Positions 19,202-28,713 of a stretch of DNA of 64,000 bases are shown here, one piece after another; the first letter of the stretch is position 1; each line of letters begins with the position of its first letter. Position numbers and translations under genes: made by a program. The notes under the pieces are model-generated. The model had not been told where the DNA came from. It made no database searches and worked only from the letters and a program-made list of their open reading frames with translations. The DNA is from Vibrio cortegadensis (lineage in GTDB: Bacteria; Pseudomonadota; Gammaproteobacteria; Enterobacterales; Vibrionaceae). Location: positions 1,550,001 through 1,614,000 of the forward strand of contig NZ_AP025472.1 of NCBI RefSeq assembly GCF_024347395.1. The letters run 5' to 3'.

Positions 19202-19864
19202 ATGAAAAAATTACCGCTCGCACTAATTGGATTGTTTCTTGGAATATCTGTCAGTACCGCTCACGCTCAAGAGTACATGTTTACTTATTCAAAGCTTTAT
19301 AGCCAAATAAAGAATAATAATAAAGAGGGGCATGACGATGTTAAAGTCGGAGTGTTCTTTGTTGATGCTGATACAAAGAAAATCTGTACGATTGACAAAG
19401 CTTGGATGGAGAAAGAAGAGCATTATGAAGAGTTCGTCATTCCAAGTTCGAATGAATTACCGATCCCTTTTGATATGAACTTGAAATCAGCTAATCCATT
19501 AGTTTTCGTACAGACAGAGGAAAGTGTTCAGTGCGATTATTCATTGGTTGTGATGACTAAGAAACCGCTAGAAGGCCGAGTTAATTACGCGCAAGTTGAA
19601 CAATTATTACCTCAAATGCAAGTGATGCTTGAAGACTTAGGCGGCATGTTTGCCAGTTGGTTTACGCCGGAAGTTCAAGGGTTAACACTTGAATTCTCAA
19701 ACAACATTAATGGTCATATCAACGTATCAAATGGAAAAGTGATTCCTATTGAAAACGGAAAAGCGGCTATTACGTTGAATGATATTCCACAAGATGGCTA
19801 TTTGACTTTGCCTCAAGAGACCTTGCGTGTGCTTCCTTATTTACCCTCAGCGACACAAGAATAA
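19202..19864 (+). CDS. DUF2987 periplasmic protein
   Basis: This 220-residue protein has a clear signal peptide (residues 1-22, ending 'VSTAHAQEY') and the DUF2987 pattern 'YSKLYSQIKNNNKEGHDDVKVGVFFVDADTKKICTI'-like start, continuing to 'LTLPQETLRVLPYLP' at the end. Family members are periplasmic proteins of Vibrio and Shewanella relatives with no known activity. It stands alone, 73 bp after the Bax-like gene. Confidence 0.72.
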   Translation: MKKLPLALIGLFLGISVSTAHAQEYMFTYSKLYSQIKNNNKEGHDDVKVGVFFVDADTKKICTIDKAWMEKEEHYEEFVIPSSNELPIPFDMNLKSANPLVFVQTEESVQCDYSLVVMTKKPLEGRVNYAQVEQLLPQMQVMLEDLGGMFASWFTPEVQGLTLEFSNNINGHINVSNGKVIPIENGKAAITLNDIPQDGYLTLPQETLRVLPYLPSATQE

Positions 19865-20125
19865 GACAGTACTAAGATAGCAGTACAAAGATAAAGCAGC
19901 ACTAGCCGGGTCAGGTTAAAGGCCCGGTTAAATAAAGTAATAACCTATCTCCTCGCATATTTAAACGTCCTGATAATTTCATCTTACTTCCGCCACTCAA
20001 GTTGTTAACTTCAGTTTTGTTGATCTGAGTATTCCATGATTCATTAAAACTCCGTATAATCGCCGCCCTAAATTGAATCCAACATAACATCAACGTCGAT
20101 TTTATCGATGGTATGAGAACTCGCA

Positions 20126-21019
20126 ATGAATCAAACAGATAGCCAAAAAGATAACGTAGAATTTAACAAACTTGAGAAGCGTTTACGCCGTAATGTAGGT
20201 AATGCGATCATCGACTACAACATGATTGAAGAAAATGACGTTGTAATGGCATGCATTAGTGGTGGTAAAGATTCATTTGCGATGTTGGATATTTTGCTAA
20301 GACTTCAAAAAGCAGCTCCAGTGAAGTTTAACGTTGTTGCGGTGAATTTAGACCAAAAACAGCCAGGCTTCCCTGAGCATGTTTTGCCTGAATATTTCGA
20401 GAGTCTTGGTATTGATTACTATATTGTCGACAAAGATACTTACTCCGTTGTAAAAGAGAAAATCGAAGAAGGCAAAACGACATGTGGACTTTGTTCTCGT
20501 TTACGTCGTGGTACTCTTTATTCATTTGCAGAGAAAATTGGCGCGACTAAAATTGCATTAGGTCACCATCTAGATGACATCGTTGAAACTATGTTCTTAA
20601 ACATGTTCCATGGTGCTCGTTTAAAAGCGATGCCACCTAAGCTTCGTTCAGATGATGGTCGTAACGTTGTTATTCGCCCTTTGACCTACTGCCGAGAAAA
20701 AGACTTAATTCAGTACGCAGAGCACCAACAGTTTCCGATTATTCCTTGCAACCTTTGTGGCTCACAAGAAAATCTTCAACGTCAAAGCATTAAAGCGATG
20801 CTTATTGATTGGGATAAGAAAACACCTGGCCGAGTTAATCAGATTTTCAAATCTCTACAAAACATTAGCCCAAGCCAGCTAGCGGATAAAGAGCTGTTCG
20901 ATTTTGTGAATTTACCTCTTGATCGTAGCACTGAAAAACCAGAGTACCTATTTAACGAAGAGACTATTTCTTCAACGAATATTGACGAATCTATGTATAT
21001 CAATGTTGCTAATATCTAG
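20126..21019 (+). CDS. ttcA: tRNA 2-thiocytidine biosynthesis protein TtcA
   Basis: This 297-residue protein inserts sulfur at cytidine 32 of certain tRNAs. The PP-loop 'SGGKDS' is at residues 45-50. Cysteines in 'TCGLCSRLRRG' (near residue 120) and 'PCNLCGSQE' (near residue 212) hold the oxygen-sensitive 4Fe-4S cluster used in the reaction. Length and motifs agree with E. coli TtcA. It lies between an apparently gene-free 260 bp and a strong terminator, with uspE and fnr on the opposite strand beyond, as in other gammaproteobacteria. Confidence 0.95.
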   Translation: MNQTDSQKDNVEFNKLEKRLRRNVGNAIIDYNMIEENDVVMACISGGKDSFAMLDILLRLQKAAPVKFNVVAVNLDQKQPGFPEHVLPEYFESLGIDYYIVDKDTYSVVKEKIEEGKTTCGLCSRLRRGTLYSFAEKIGATKIALGHHLDDIVETMFLNMFHGARLKAMPPKLRSDDGRNVVIRPLTYCREKDLIQYAEHQQFPIIPCNLCGSQENLQRQSIKAMLIDWDKKTPGRVNQIFKSLQNISPSQLADKELFDFVNLPLDRSTEKPEYLFNEETISSTNIDESMYINVANI

Positions 21020-21081
21020 CGTTCTCTAGTAGGCGCTATAAACTTTAGCCCTTAGACGAACAAGCTGAATAAAGCGCTACA

Positions 21082-21117
21082 AAAAAGCCCCAACTTAAAA
21101 TCAAGCTGGGGCTTTTT
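21082..21117. terminator. Terminator between convergent ttcA and uspE
   Basis: AAAAAGCCCCA pairs with TGGGGCTTTTT around a 14-base loop; T runs occur on both strands, so it can serve both genes. Confidence 0.9.
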
Positions 21118-21162
21118 ATTTATACTGAAAAACAGTCAGTCTTGCGAGAAATCCAATCCTAA

Positions 21163-22110
21163 TTACGCGGTTTGGCTAGGATCTAAAGGGCTAACATAAC
21201 CTTTTGGTTTTAACGCAAGAACATCACAATTTATCTTATCGATCACATGCTCTGCGGTGTTACCGATAAATACAGCAGAGAGTCCCGTTCTTCCCGTTGT
21301 TCCTAAAATAACCATTGCGGCATTCAATTTGCTCGCCGTTTCAGGAATGATGTCTTCAGGTAACCCTTGCTCTACAACGGTGAACTCTTCGTCAATGCCA
21401 TGCTTCTGTCTTAAGGCTTTCATCGATGTTAAGTGATGCCCACGCACAGCATCGGTGTAGGTTGCAGGGTCGAATTCAGGCAGCTCGATAGTGATATTTG
21501 CTGGCGTGACTGGGTAAGCATTCACCAAGTAGGGCGTAGCACCCAATCGCTCACTCAAATTCTTGACCTGCTCAACCATGCAATCATTGAGATCAAGGTG
21601 AGTATCATTTTCTGAACCAACGTGAACCGATGCAAGAATGTTGGGGTTGTCAGGCCAATCAGAGTTTTTAATCAGCAAGACAGGGCACGGCGCTTTGCGC
21701 AATAAGTGCCAATCAGTAGGAGTGAAAATAACAGATTCTAGAATATCGTGCTTACGCGTCCCTTTAATCAAAATGTCATGACCACCACCGAACACTTCCG
21801 CAATAATGGCTTCATAAGGCCTATTGTGCCAAACCACTTTGACGGAAAACTCTATTGAGTCATCAATATATTGCGCAGCAACTTTTGTCATCCACTGTTC
21901 ACGTTGATGGATCACGCCACGTCGCATTGCATCACGCTCATCCACAGAAAGCATCGATGTCATCTCATATGAAAAATCATAAATAGACAGGAAGAACTGA
22001 ACATGACTTTTGGATTTACTTTTCCGAGCAAGCTGCATCGCTCTGGCAAGGGCAGGCTGCGCATCATGATTAATGTCAGCAACAACTAAGATTTTATTGT
22101 AAATACTCAT
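21163..22110 (-). CDS. uspE: Universal stress protein UspE
   Basis: This 315-residue cytoplasmic protein is made of two tandem Usp domains (about residues 3-150 and 165-305). The C-terminal domain shows the nucleotide-loop pattern 'VILGTTGRTGLSAVFIGNTAEHVI'. The start at 22110 gives 'MSIYNKILVVADI', matching UspE proteins, and is preferred over the 10-codon extension to 22140. It is adjacent to fnr on the same strand, the usual arrangement. The role is stress survival and, in E. coli, cell aggregation and motility. Confidence 0.9.
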   Translation of the reverse strand: MSIYNKILVVADINHDAQPALARAMQLARKSKSKSHVQFFLSIYDFSYEMTSMLSVDERDAMRRGVIHQREQWMTKVAAQYIDDSIEFSVKVVWHNRPYEAIIAEVFGGGHDILIKGTRKHDILESVIFTPTDWHLLRKAPCPVLLIKNSDWPDNPNILASVHVGSENDTHLDLNDCMVEQVKNLSERLGATPYLVNAYPVTPANITIELPEFDPATYTDAVRGHHLTSMKALRQKHGIDEEFTVVEQGLPEDIIPETASKLNAAMVILGTTGRTGLSAVFIGNTAEHVIDKINCDVLALKPKGYVSPLDPSQTA

Positions 22111-22205
22111 AGAAACTCCCACTAATTGGAGTAGAACCATATGGTTACTGTAGCGTAGTTCTTACGAGATTATTAGGAAAACAGAGGGAATTTGGTGAGA
22201 AAATT

Positions 22206-22231
22206 GATGTAGCTCATCTTCGAGCTACATC
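22206..22231 (-). terminator. Terminator of fnr
   Basis: A perfect 10-bp stem GATGTAGCTC / GAGCTACATC has a 6-base loop and AATTTT after it on the minus strand. Confidence 0.85.
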
Positions 22232-22244
22232 ATAGAATTGGCTG

Positions 22245-22991
22245 TTACTCTTTTGAAACACCAGCAAGTTCCATCAAAGCATCATGATCGATGATCGTAA
22301 TGTACTTACCTTTAACACTTAAAATATCCGACTTTTGGAAGCGTCCAAGCAGGCGGCTAATGGTTTCAACGGTCAAGCCAAGGTAGTTACCAATATCACC
22401 GCGAGTCATTGTTAAGCGAAACTCTCGTGGGCTAAAGCCACGTTGAGAGAAACGAGTAGAAAGATTGTAAAGGAAAGCGGCAAGACGCTCTTCTGCATTC
22501 TTTTTAGAAAGAAGCAAAATCATTTCTTGATCACCTTTAATCTCGTTACTCATGAGTCGCATGATCTGTTGGCGCAACTTAGGCATTTTACCTGATAGAT
22601 CATCTAGAATTTCGTATGGGATTTCACAAACCATCGATGTTTCTAGAGCTTGAGCAAAACTTGGGTGCGCATCATCAGTGATTGCGTCGAAACCGACCAA
22701 ATCGCCAGCTAAATGAAAAGCAGTGATTTGTTCATCACCTTGCTCAGTTATCGTATAGCTTTTGATTGTACCCGAGCGTATTGCGTACAACGATTTAAGC
22801 TCATCCCCAGCTTTAAAAAGCTCTTGGCTTTTCTGAATTGGTTTCTTGCGTTCAATAATTTGATCAAGTTGATCAAGTTCTGATTCATTCAGTGTAAACG
22901 GAATACACAGCTGACTAATACTGCAATCCTGACAGTGAATTGCACATCCACCAGACTGAATACGTTTCGTCGCAGGTTTTTCAGAAATCAT
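22245..22991 (-). CDS. fnr: Oxygen-sensing transcription regulator FNR
   Basis: This 248-residue CRP/FNR-family regulator senses oxygen through a 4Fe-4S cluster. The N-terminal cysteines 'CAIHCQDCSISQLC' supply Cys20, Cys23 and Cys29, and the fourth ligand is in 'SMVCEIP' near residue 122. The C-terminal helix-turn-helix contains 'GDIGNYLGLTVETISRLLGRF', the DNA-reading helix with the E-x-x-S-R pattern for TTGAT half-sites. It is nearly identical to E. coli FNR over long stretches. An FNR-type box lies 17 bp upstream of the start. The neighbouring cbb3 oxidase and the formate dehydrogenase are plausible members of its regulon. Confidence 0.97.
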   Translation of the reverse strand: MISEKPATKRIQSGGCAIHCQDCSISQLCIPFTLNESELDQLDQIIERKKPIQKSQELFKAGDELKSLYAIRSGTIKSYTITEQGDEQITAFHLAGDLVGFDAITDDAHPSFAQALETSMVCEIPYEILDDLSGKMPKLRQQIMRLMSNEIKGDQEMILLLSKKNAEERLAAFLYNLSTRFSQRGFSPREFRLTMTRGDIGNYLGLTVETISRLLGRFQKSDILSVKGKYITIIDHDALMELAGVSKE

Positions 22992-23007
22992 AATAACCTT
23001 TCACTAT

Positions 23008-23021
23008 TTGATATACGTCAA
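23008..23021. promoter_or_regulatory. FNR-type box upstream of fnr
   Basis: TTGAT, ATAC, GTCAA matches the FNR consensus TTGAT-N4-ATCAA at 9 of 10 specified bases. Its position just upstream of the fnr start suggests autorepression, as in E. coli. Confidence 0.7.
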
Positions 23022-23078
23022 TATTTTAGCATCCATTACTACCAAAGGGTAGCAAAAAAGGCACTTTTCAGCGTTCTG

Positions 23079-23759
23079 TCATACGGTAAACGCGAGGATA
23101 TTGATAGTATTAATAGCAGTATACAGCCCGTAAGCTAGGATCATTAAGGCACCAACATTGCGGAAAGTAGGGGATTGCTGAATAGTTTTAAGGTAAGACG
23201 CCCCAATACCGACGAGCAACATCGCAGGTAAAGTACCCAGTCCAAAAGAGAGCATGATGATAGCGCCATCAAAGGCACTCCCAGACACCGCAGACCAAGT
23301 AAGAGTTGAATAAACCAACCCACAAGGTAGCCAACCCCATATAAAGCCAAACGGCAGTGCATGCACCGAAGACTTCAATGGCAACAATGACTTACCTGCA
23401 GGGGAGATGAATTTCCATAATTTTTGGCCCAACTTCTCAATCACCAATAGCCCATGCCACCAACGACCGATATAAAAGGCCAACAAAATCATGAAAATCG
23501 CGGCTAAAAATCTTAACCAAACTAGCCCATGATTGATATCCGTTAAATTGGTTAGGCTAGATACCGTCCCGCCAATTAGAGCTCCGATAAGGGTGTAACT
23601 GAGCAAACGGCCAATATTATAAAAAATGGGAATTGTGAATCGATGTGAAGAATTATTACTGGATATCGACAGCATGGAAGCTATACCACCGCACATCCCC
23701 ATACAATGACCAGCACCAATCAAACCGATAGCAAAAGCAGCAAGCCAATCAGGCGCCAT
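23079..23759 (-). CDS. TauE/SafE-family membrane protein of the cbb3 cluster
   Basis: This 226-residue inner membrane protein has six hydrophobic segments. It begins with 'FAIGLIGAGHCMGMCGGI', the metal-binding-like GHCxGMCGG motif found in the SafE/CcoH-adjacent proteins encoded next to ccoGHIS. Another typical stretch, 'FGFIWGWLPCGLVYSTL', is near residue 130. A role in copper handling for cytochrome oxidase assembly is inferred from the motif and position. Its start overlaps the end of ccoS by 11 bp, so it is the distal gene of the assembly operon. Confidence 0.82.
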   Translation of the reverse strand: MAPDWLAAFAIGLIGAGHCMGMCGGIASMLSISSNNSSHRFTIPIFYNIGRLLSYTLIGALIGGTVSSLTNLTDINHGLVWLRFLAAIFMILLAFYIGRWWHGLLVIEKLGQKLWKFISPAGKSLLPLKSSVHALPFGFIWGWLPCGLVYSTLTWSAVSGSAFDGAIIMLSFGLGTLPAMLLVGIGASYLKTIQQSPTFRNVGALMILAYGLYTAINTINILAFTV

Positions 23760-23970
23760 TTTTATCTCCTGATCCTGGATGGTTTGACGCTACTTCGTCT
23801 AGTTTTTTTGATTCCTCTTTCGTTTTTGGTAAATCTTCGTCAAATAAAATACTGTGCCCCTGACGCTCTAAGTCTTCGAATTGTTCGCTTTTCACCGCCC
23901 AAAGAAAAATAGCAACGGCGATACAAACCAAAACGATGGCTATGGGGATAAGAATATAAAGGCTTTCCAT
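23749..23970 (-). CDS. ccoS: cbb3 oxidase assembly protein CcoS
   Basis: This 73-residue protein has one N-terminal membrane helix (residues 5-27) and the conserved 'FLWAVKSEQFEDLERQG' segment of CcoS. It is needed to load cofactors into the cbb3 oxidase. It starts one base after the stop of ccoI and overlaps the following gene. Confidence 0.93.
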   Translation of the reverse strand: MESLYILIPIAIVLVCIAVAIFLWAVKSEQFEDLERQGHSILFDEDLPKTKEESKKLDEVASNHPGSGDKNGA

Positions 23971-23971
23971 C

Positions 23972-26344
23972 TTATTTACCTTGGTCTTTAAGTAATCGAA
24001 GTGAGTTGGAGACTACGATAATAGAACTTGCCGACATACCAACAACGGCAATATATGGCGCAACAAGTCCTGAAACCGCGAGAGGCAAAATTAGCAGGTT
24101 GTAACCTAAAGACCAAGCTAAGTTTTCGCGAATTATCTTACGTGTTTTAAGTGCCAGAGTTCGAGCCTCAAGTAATCGGTCAAGACGATCTCCAAGAAGA
24201 ACCATATCAGCAGAAGCTTTAGCTACATCTGTACCGCCACCCATCGCGACAGACAGGTGAGCACCAGCAAGTGTTGGTGCATCGTTGATACCATCACCAA
24301 CCATCATGGTGATTTGCCCATCATTGAGGTGATTTAAAAAACTAAGCTTATCTTCTGGTTTCGCATCACTAATCACTTCATTAATACCAATTTCATCGGC
24401 GACTAACTTAGCATTGGCATACGAATCGCCAGTCAACAACGTGGTCTTGATTCCTGCTTGTGCAAATTTCTTAATGAAGTTTACACTCTCTTTACGAATA
24501 GGATCACTGTAATGAAAAGTTGCTATATGCTTTCCATTCATTGAAAGGTAAACACAGTTACTTTGCACGGTTTGCTGTTTGTTCAATACAAATAGGGCAC
24601 TACCAATTTTCAATTCTGAACCGTTATAATGACCAATAATCCCAGAGCCGATAATATTATTTACATCAGAGAGCGAAACCTCATTGTCGCTATATTCTCT
24701 AAATGCTTTGGCTATCGGGTGGTTAGCATGGCTTTCAAGAGCAGCAGCAAGAGACAAGCAGGATGCTTCATCAATCTCAGCAAGAACGTCGATTTTACTT
24801 ATGACAACGTCACCTTTAGTCAAAGTACCTGTTTTATCAATCACTAAATGATTCACTTTACACAAAGTTTCAAACACATGACCTTTACGTAGAAGAATAC
24901 CAAAGTTACCCATGCGAGAAGTCGCACAAGTAATAGCGGTTGGCGTAGCAAGAGATAGTGCGCAAGGGCAGGTTGCCACTAATACTGCTAGCATGATCCA
25001 AAATGCATCTTCAGGTTTAGACTGGTGCCAATACAGCCAAGTACAGCCAGCAATAACTAATAAAATAGCGACAAAATAACGCGCGACTACATCTGCAATT
25101 TGAGCAATTTGTGGTTTTGACATCTGCGCTTCATCTTGAAGACGAACAATATTCGAAATCATTGAATCTGCTTTCGATGAAGTCACTTCTAGTTCGAATG
25201 ATTCATCACCATTTAATGTTCCAGCAAATACGGTTGAACCAACCTTTTTAACAACAGGGAGTGACTCACCGGTCAGCATGGATTCATTAATGTGAACGCG
25301 GCCAGATAAAATGACCCCATCAGCAGGAATATGTTCGCCAGGCCGTACACGTATTTGGTCTCCTAGTTTCAGCGTTCTGACTGGTACTTGATCTCCATCT
25401 AACGTCGTTGCAATGGCAGGGATTAATTTAAGTAAATTTCCACTTGCCGCAGCAGCTTTGCGTCTCGCTCGCATTTCCAAATATCTGCCCACTAATAAGA
25501 AGAAAGTGAACATTGAAATTGATTCAAAGAATACTTCACCTTGCTCAGTCACCGTTGCGATAAGGCTAGCGACATAAGCAAAAATAAGCGCGATAGATAC
25601 GGGAACATCCATACCAAGCGTTCGAGCACGAATGCTACGCCATGCGTTGGTATAGAAAGGAAGCGCAGAGTAGAGGAGTACAGGTGTCGCGAATATTAAG
25701 CTGACCCAACGGAAGTAATGCTTGAACTCCGGCTCAAGATCACCAAAGACTTCTAAGTAGAGCGCAACGGCAAGCATCATCACTTGCATTGTTGCAAGGC
25801 CAGCAATCCCTAAACGATAGAGGTATTGCTTCATCGCCTCGTGGTACGCGGCTTCTTGTTTATCCGCTTCAAAAGGTGCAGCCTTATATCCTAAGCGATG
25901 GATAACACCTAAAAGTTCACTCAATCGAGTTTGAGTTTTATCCCAACCGAGAATTGCACGGTTGGTTGTAGTATTCACACGAATTGAAAATACGCCCGCT
26001 TGAGAAGAGACCTGCTTTTCAATCAGCCAAGCACAAGCGGCACAAGACACGCCTTCTAAAGAGAGAGTGACTTCTGCACTATTTTCTGAATTACGAACAA
26101 ACTCAGACTGCACGTCTTCATTGTCATAATGAATTAGGGCGCGTAATTGTTCCGGTACAAGATCAGCCTTTTCAGCTGGAGCAGTACGATATTGATAGTA
26201 CGATTCAAGTCCACTTTCGACAATGGTTTGGGCGACGGTTTCACAACCAGGGCAACACATCTCCCTATTTTCACCTAAAATTTCAACTTGAAAGTCCGTG
26301 TTGGCTGGTACTTCTTCACCACAGTGGTAACACGATTTGCACAT
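23972..26344 (-). CDS. ccoI: Copper-translocating P-type ATPase CcoI (FixI)
   Basis: This 790-residue P1B-type ATPase exports copper for cbb3 oxidase assembly. The N-terminus has zinc-finger-like cysteines ('CKSCYHCGEEV', 'MCCPGCETVA') and then a heavy-metal domain with 'GVSCAACAWLIEK' near residue 97. The membrane CPC motif 'TCPCALSLATP' is near residue 455, the phosphorylated aspartate is in 'DKTGTLTKGD' near residue 497 and the hinge is 'GDGINDAPTLAGA' near residue 685. It follows fixH with a 4-bp gap. Confidence 0.95.
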   Translation of the reverse strand: MCKSCYHCGEEVPANTDFQVEILGENREMCCPGCETVAQTIVESGLESYYQYRTAPAEKADLVPEQLRALIHYDNEDVQSEFVRNSENSAEVTLSLEGVSCAACAWLIEKQVSSQAGVFSIRVNTTTNRAILGWDKTQTRLSELLGVIHRLGYKAAPFEADKQEAAYHEAMKQYLYRLGIAGLATMQVMMLAVALYLEVFGDLEPEFKHYFRWVSLIFATPVLLYSALPFYTNAWRSIRARTLGMDVPVSIALIFAYVASLIATVTEQGEVFFESISMFTFFLLVGRYLEMRARRKAAAASGNLLKLIPAIATTLDGDQVPVRTLKLGDQIRVRPGEHIPADGVILSGRVHINESMLTGESLPVVKKVGSTVFAGTLNGDESFELEVTSSKADSMISNIVRLQDEAQMSKPQIAQIADVVARYFVAILLVIAGCTWLYWHQSKPEDAFWIMLAVLVATCPCALSLATPTAITCATSRMGNFGILLRKGHVFETLCKVNHLVIDKTGTLTKGDVVISKIDVLAEIDEASCLSLAAALESHANHPIAKAFREYSDNEVSLSDVNNIIGSGIIGHYNGSELKIGSALFVLNKQQTVQSNCVYLSMNGKHIATFHYSDPIRKESVNFIKKFAQAGIKTTLLTGDSYANAKLVADEIGINEVISDAKPEDKLSFLNHLNDGQITMMVGDGINDAPTLAGAHLSVAMGGGTDVAKASADMVLLGDRLDRLLEARTLALKTRKIIRENLAWSLGYNLLILPLAVSGLVAPYIAVVGMSASSIIVVSNSLRLLKDQGK

Positions 26345-26348
26345 AGTT

Positions 26349-26828
26349 TTAGTTCATTAGTTCTGTAGGGGACTCACTAGGAAAAGTAACACGACCTTGA
26401 ACAAGCCACTCTGCATTATGCGGAGTAAGCTCGATAAACCAAGGTCCTTGCATCGCTTTATCAAGCGTTAGACGGTAATCACCATTTGCATCCGATGTAA
26501 GCAACTGAGTGAAATCTCGGTCAGGTAAAGTTCGGTGAACAAACATTGCTGTAAGCGCAGGGTAGTGATCTAACTGTCCCTTGTTAAATGAGATAACAAC
26601 ATCATTTTCGTCTGAAAAAACAGAAGCACTCAGCTCTAGTTCTTTCGCGACATTGATTTTTGATAAATCAATGTTGATGCCTTTTCCCTTTTTATAGTAA
26701 TCCTCAGTCACTAAAGAAACAGAGTTTTGCGAAAACACGATGACAGTAATAACGGTCCATACCACAACGACAAGTGGCATCGAAATCAAGAACCACGGCC
26801 AGAATTGTTTATACCAAGGCTTTACCAT
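26349..26828 (-). CDS. ccoH: FixH/CcoH-family cbb3 assembly protein
   Basis: This 159-residue protein has one N-terminal membrane helix (residues 12-33) and a periplasmic domain. 'VTEDYYKKGKGINIDLSK' is the FixH-family signature. It works with CcoI in maturation of the cbb3 oxidase. It is the first gene of the ccoHIS assembly operon, downstream of ccoNOQP and separated from it by a terminator. Confidence 0.9.
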   Translation of the reverse strand: MVKPWYKQFWPWFLISMPLVVVVWTVITVIVFSQNSVSLVTEDYYKKGKGINIDLSKINVAKELELSASVFSDENDVVISFNKGQLDHYPALTAMFVHRTLPDRDFTQLLTSDANGDYRLTLDKAMQGPWFIELTPHNAEWLVQGRVTFPSESPTELMN

Positions 26829-26878
26829 AAAAAAGATCTCAACGACTAAAATAAGAAAGTTTATAAACTATAGGAAAG

Positions 26879-26901
26879 ACAGCCCCTTAGATAGGGGCTG
26901 T
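26879..26901 (-). terminator. Terminator after ccoP
   Basis: ACAGCCCC and GGGGCTGT form an 8-bp stem with a 7-base loop about 10 bp after the ccoP stop, on the leftward strand. It ends ccoNOQP; some read-through into ccoHIS is possible because the T tract is poor. Confidence 0.75.
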
Positions 26902-26911
26902 TATTGAAATG

Positions 26912-27892
26912 TTACTTATTATCGGAATTACTTAGGCTCCAAACGTACGCTGAAACTAACTGAACTTTGTCTTTACCTAGGATACCGTCCCAAGCTGGCA
27001 TTACGCCAGAACGTCCATTCATTACAGTTTCTGTTACGTCTGCACGTGAGTCACCAAATAACCAATCGTGATCGGTTAAATCAGGTGCGCCAACCGCAGG
27101 GTTACCTTTGCCATCTGTACCGTGACAAGCAGCACACACGACGAAGCGAGATTTACCAGCCTCAGCTTCACGAGCGTTAACTTTACGTCCCGATAGGCTT
27201 AGCGTGTAGCTCACGACTTCTTTAACGCCTTGCTCGCCTAAAGCATCCTTCCAAGAAGGCATTGCACCAATACGGCCTTTCATAACCGTCGTTACAATAG
27301 CTTGAGGCTCACCACCGTATAGCCAAGCGTCATCAGTTAGGTTAGGGAAACCTTTCTGACCACGAGCATCTGAACCATGACACTGTGAACAGTTTTGTAG
27401 GAACAGACGTTGGCCAACTTTGATTGCATCAGGATCCGCTGCAATATCAGGGATAGAGCGCAGGTTGTTGCCTGATTCATCATAAGCTAAGCGTTTAAAT
27501 GCTTCACCAAAATAGGTTTCCGCATCATCAAGTTCTTTAGCGTATTGAACAGGGCGTTTGTTCTCTTGAGAAGCAAGAATCGACGCCTTAGACTCTTCAA
27601 CAGTGCGAACAAGTTGATCCGAACTCTGCCAGCCTAGTAAGCCTTTGAAGTTACCTAAACCTGGATATAGCGCTAAATAAACAGCAGCAAAGATAAAGGT
27701 ACTGATGAACAGATAAGTCCACCATTTAGGCAGTGGGTTATTGAGTTCACGAATACCATCGTATTCGTGGCCCATGTCTTCACCATCCTCAACACCCATT
27801 TTATCTTTTAGGCACCAAGTCAAGATAACAGCACAACCCACAAGCGTACCGACAGTAATTACGATGATCCAGAGACTCCAGAATGTAGTCAT
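26912..27892 (-). CDS. ccoP: cbb3 cytochrome oxidase subunit III, diheme cytochrome c CcoP
   Basis: This 326-residue protein has an N-terminal membrane helix pair (about residues 5-27 and 58-78) and two periplasmic c-type haem motifs: 'CSQCHGSD' near residue 168 and 'CAACHGTD' near residue 253. It accepts electrons from soluble cytochrome c and passes them to CcoO and CcoN. Its ATG overlaps the ccoQ stop codon (TAATG). Confidence 0.95.
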   Translation of the reverse strand: MTTFWSLWIIVITVGTLVGCAVILTWCLKDKMGVEDGEDMGHEYDGIRELNNPLPKWWTYLFISTFIFAAVYLALYPGLGNFKGLLGWQSSDQLVRTVEESKASILASQENKRPVQYAKELDDAETYFGEAFKRLAYDESGNNLRSIPDIAADPDAIKVGQRLFLQNCSQCHGSDARGQKGFPNLTDDAWLYGGEPQAIVTTVMKGRIGAMPSWKDALGEQGVKEVVSYTLSLSGRKVNAREAEAGKSRFVVCAACHGTDGKGNPAVGAPDLTDHDWLFGDSRADVTETVMNGRSGVMPAWDGILGKDKVQLVSAYVWSLSNSDNK

Positions 27893-28071
27893 TACTTAGT
27901 CACTCCTTGTTGGTTAGGATGTTGTTCTTTTTTTGGTTCATCAGCGAATACAAGATTAGCGGCTTCGTCGAAACGAGATTTACGGCTTTTACCGTAAGCC
28001 CACCAAACTACACCAATGAAACAAACAAAAACGGTAACGGTCCAAATGCTTTGAAAAGTAATAATATCCAT
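27892..28071 (-). CDS. ccoQ: cbb3 oxidase subunit CcoQ
   Basis: This 59-residue protein has one membrane helix near the N-terminus ('WTVTVFVCFIGVVWWAYG', residues 10-27), followed by 'KSRKSRFDEAANLVF', the usual CcoQ pattern of a helix and a short polar tail. It stabilises the oxidase complex. The gene lies exactly between ccoO and ccoP: 9 bp after the ccoO stop and sharing one base with the ccoP start. Confidence 0.93.
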   Translation of the reverse strand: MDIITFQSIWTVTVFVCFIGVVWWAYGKSRKSRFDEAANLVFADEPKKEQHPNQQGVTK

Positions 28072-28080
28072 AATTACACC

Positions 28081-28701
28081 TTATTTCATTGCATGACCGA
28101 GAGATTGCAAGTATGCAACAACAGCATCCATCTCAGTCTTACCAACAACATCTGTTGAAGCATTCGCAATCTGTTCGTCAGTGTATGGAACACCAAATTG
28201 ATTACGGAATATTTCAAGCTTCTGCTGCGTAAGTTTGCCATCTAGTTCGTTCTCTGCAAGCCATGGGAAACCAGGCATGTTTGATTCAGGAACTAATTCG
28301 CGAGGATCAATCAGGTGAACACGGTGCCACTCATCAGAGTAACGACCACCAACACGAGCAAGATCAGGGCCAGTACGTTTAGAACCCCATAAGAATGGGT
28401 GTTCCCAAACACTTTCACCAGCAACAGAGTAATGACCGTAACGCTCTGTTTCAGAACGGAATGGACGAATCATTTGGCTGTGACAAACATTACATCCTTC
28501 ACGGATATAAACATCACGACCTTCCATTTCTAGCGCAGAGTATACGCGTAAGTTCTCAACAGGCTCTGTCGTTTGCTTCTGGAAAATCAACGGAGTGATC
28601 TCTACCAATGCACCTAGGCTGATTGCAAAAACAATCAAAATTGCCAATAAACCGACATTACGTTCAACTATTTCGTGGCGATTATTCGAATTTGAGCTCA
28701 T
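28081..28701 (-). CDS. ccoO: cbb3 cytochrome oxidase subunit II, cytochrome c CcoO
   Basis: This 206-residue membrane-anchored monohaem cytochrome c has a helix at residues 13-37 and the haem motif 'GCNVCHSQMIRPF' near residue 69. The family stretch 'WEHPFLWGSKRTGPDLARVGGRYSDEWH' follows near residues 95-125 (given here in shortened form: WEHPFLWGSKRTGPDLARVG). It links CcoP to the catalytic subunit CcoN. It is the second gene of ccoNOQP. Confidence 0.95.
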   Translation of the reverse strand: MSSNSNNRHEIVERNVGLLAILIVFAISLGALVEITPLIFQKQTTEPVENLRVYSALEMEGRDVYIREGCNVCHSQMIRPFRSETERYGHYSVAGESVWEHPFLWGSKRTGPDLARVGGRYSDEWHRVHLIDPRELVPESNMPGFPWLAENELDGKLTQQKLEIFRNQFGVPYTDEQIANASTDVVGKTEMDAVVAYLQSLGHAMK

Positions 28702-28713
28702 TCTTAAATCTCC

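Noticed and set aside
19904..19932. Terminator after the DUF2987 gene
   Set aside because: CCGGG/CCCGG can pair, but the stem is short, the loop long and there is no T tract, so it was not listed.
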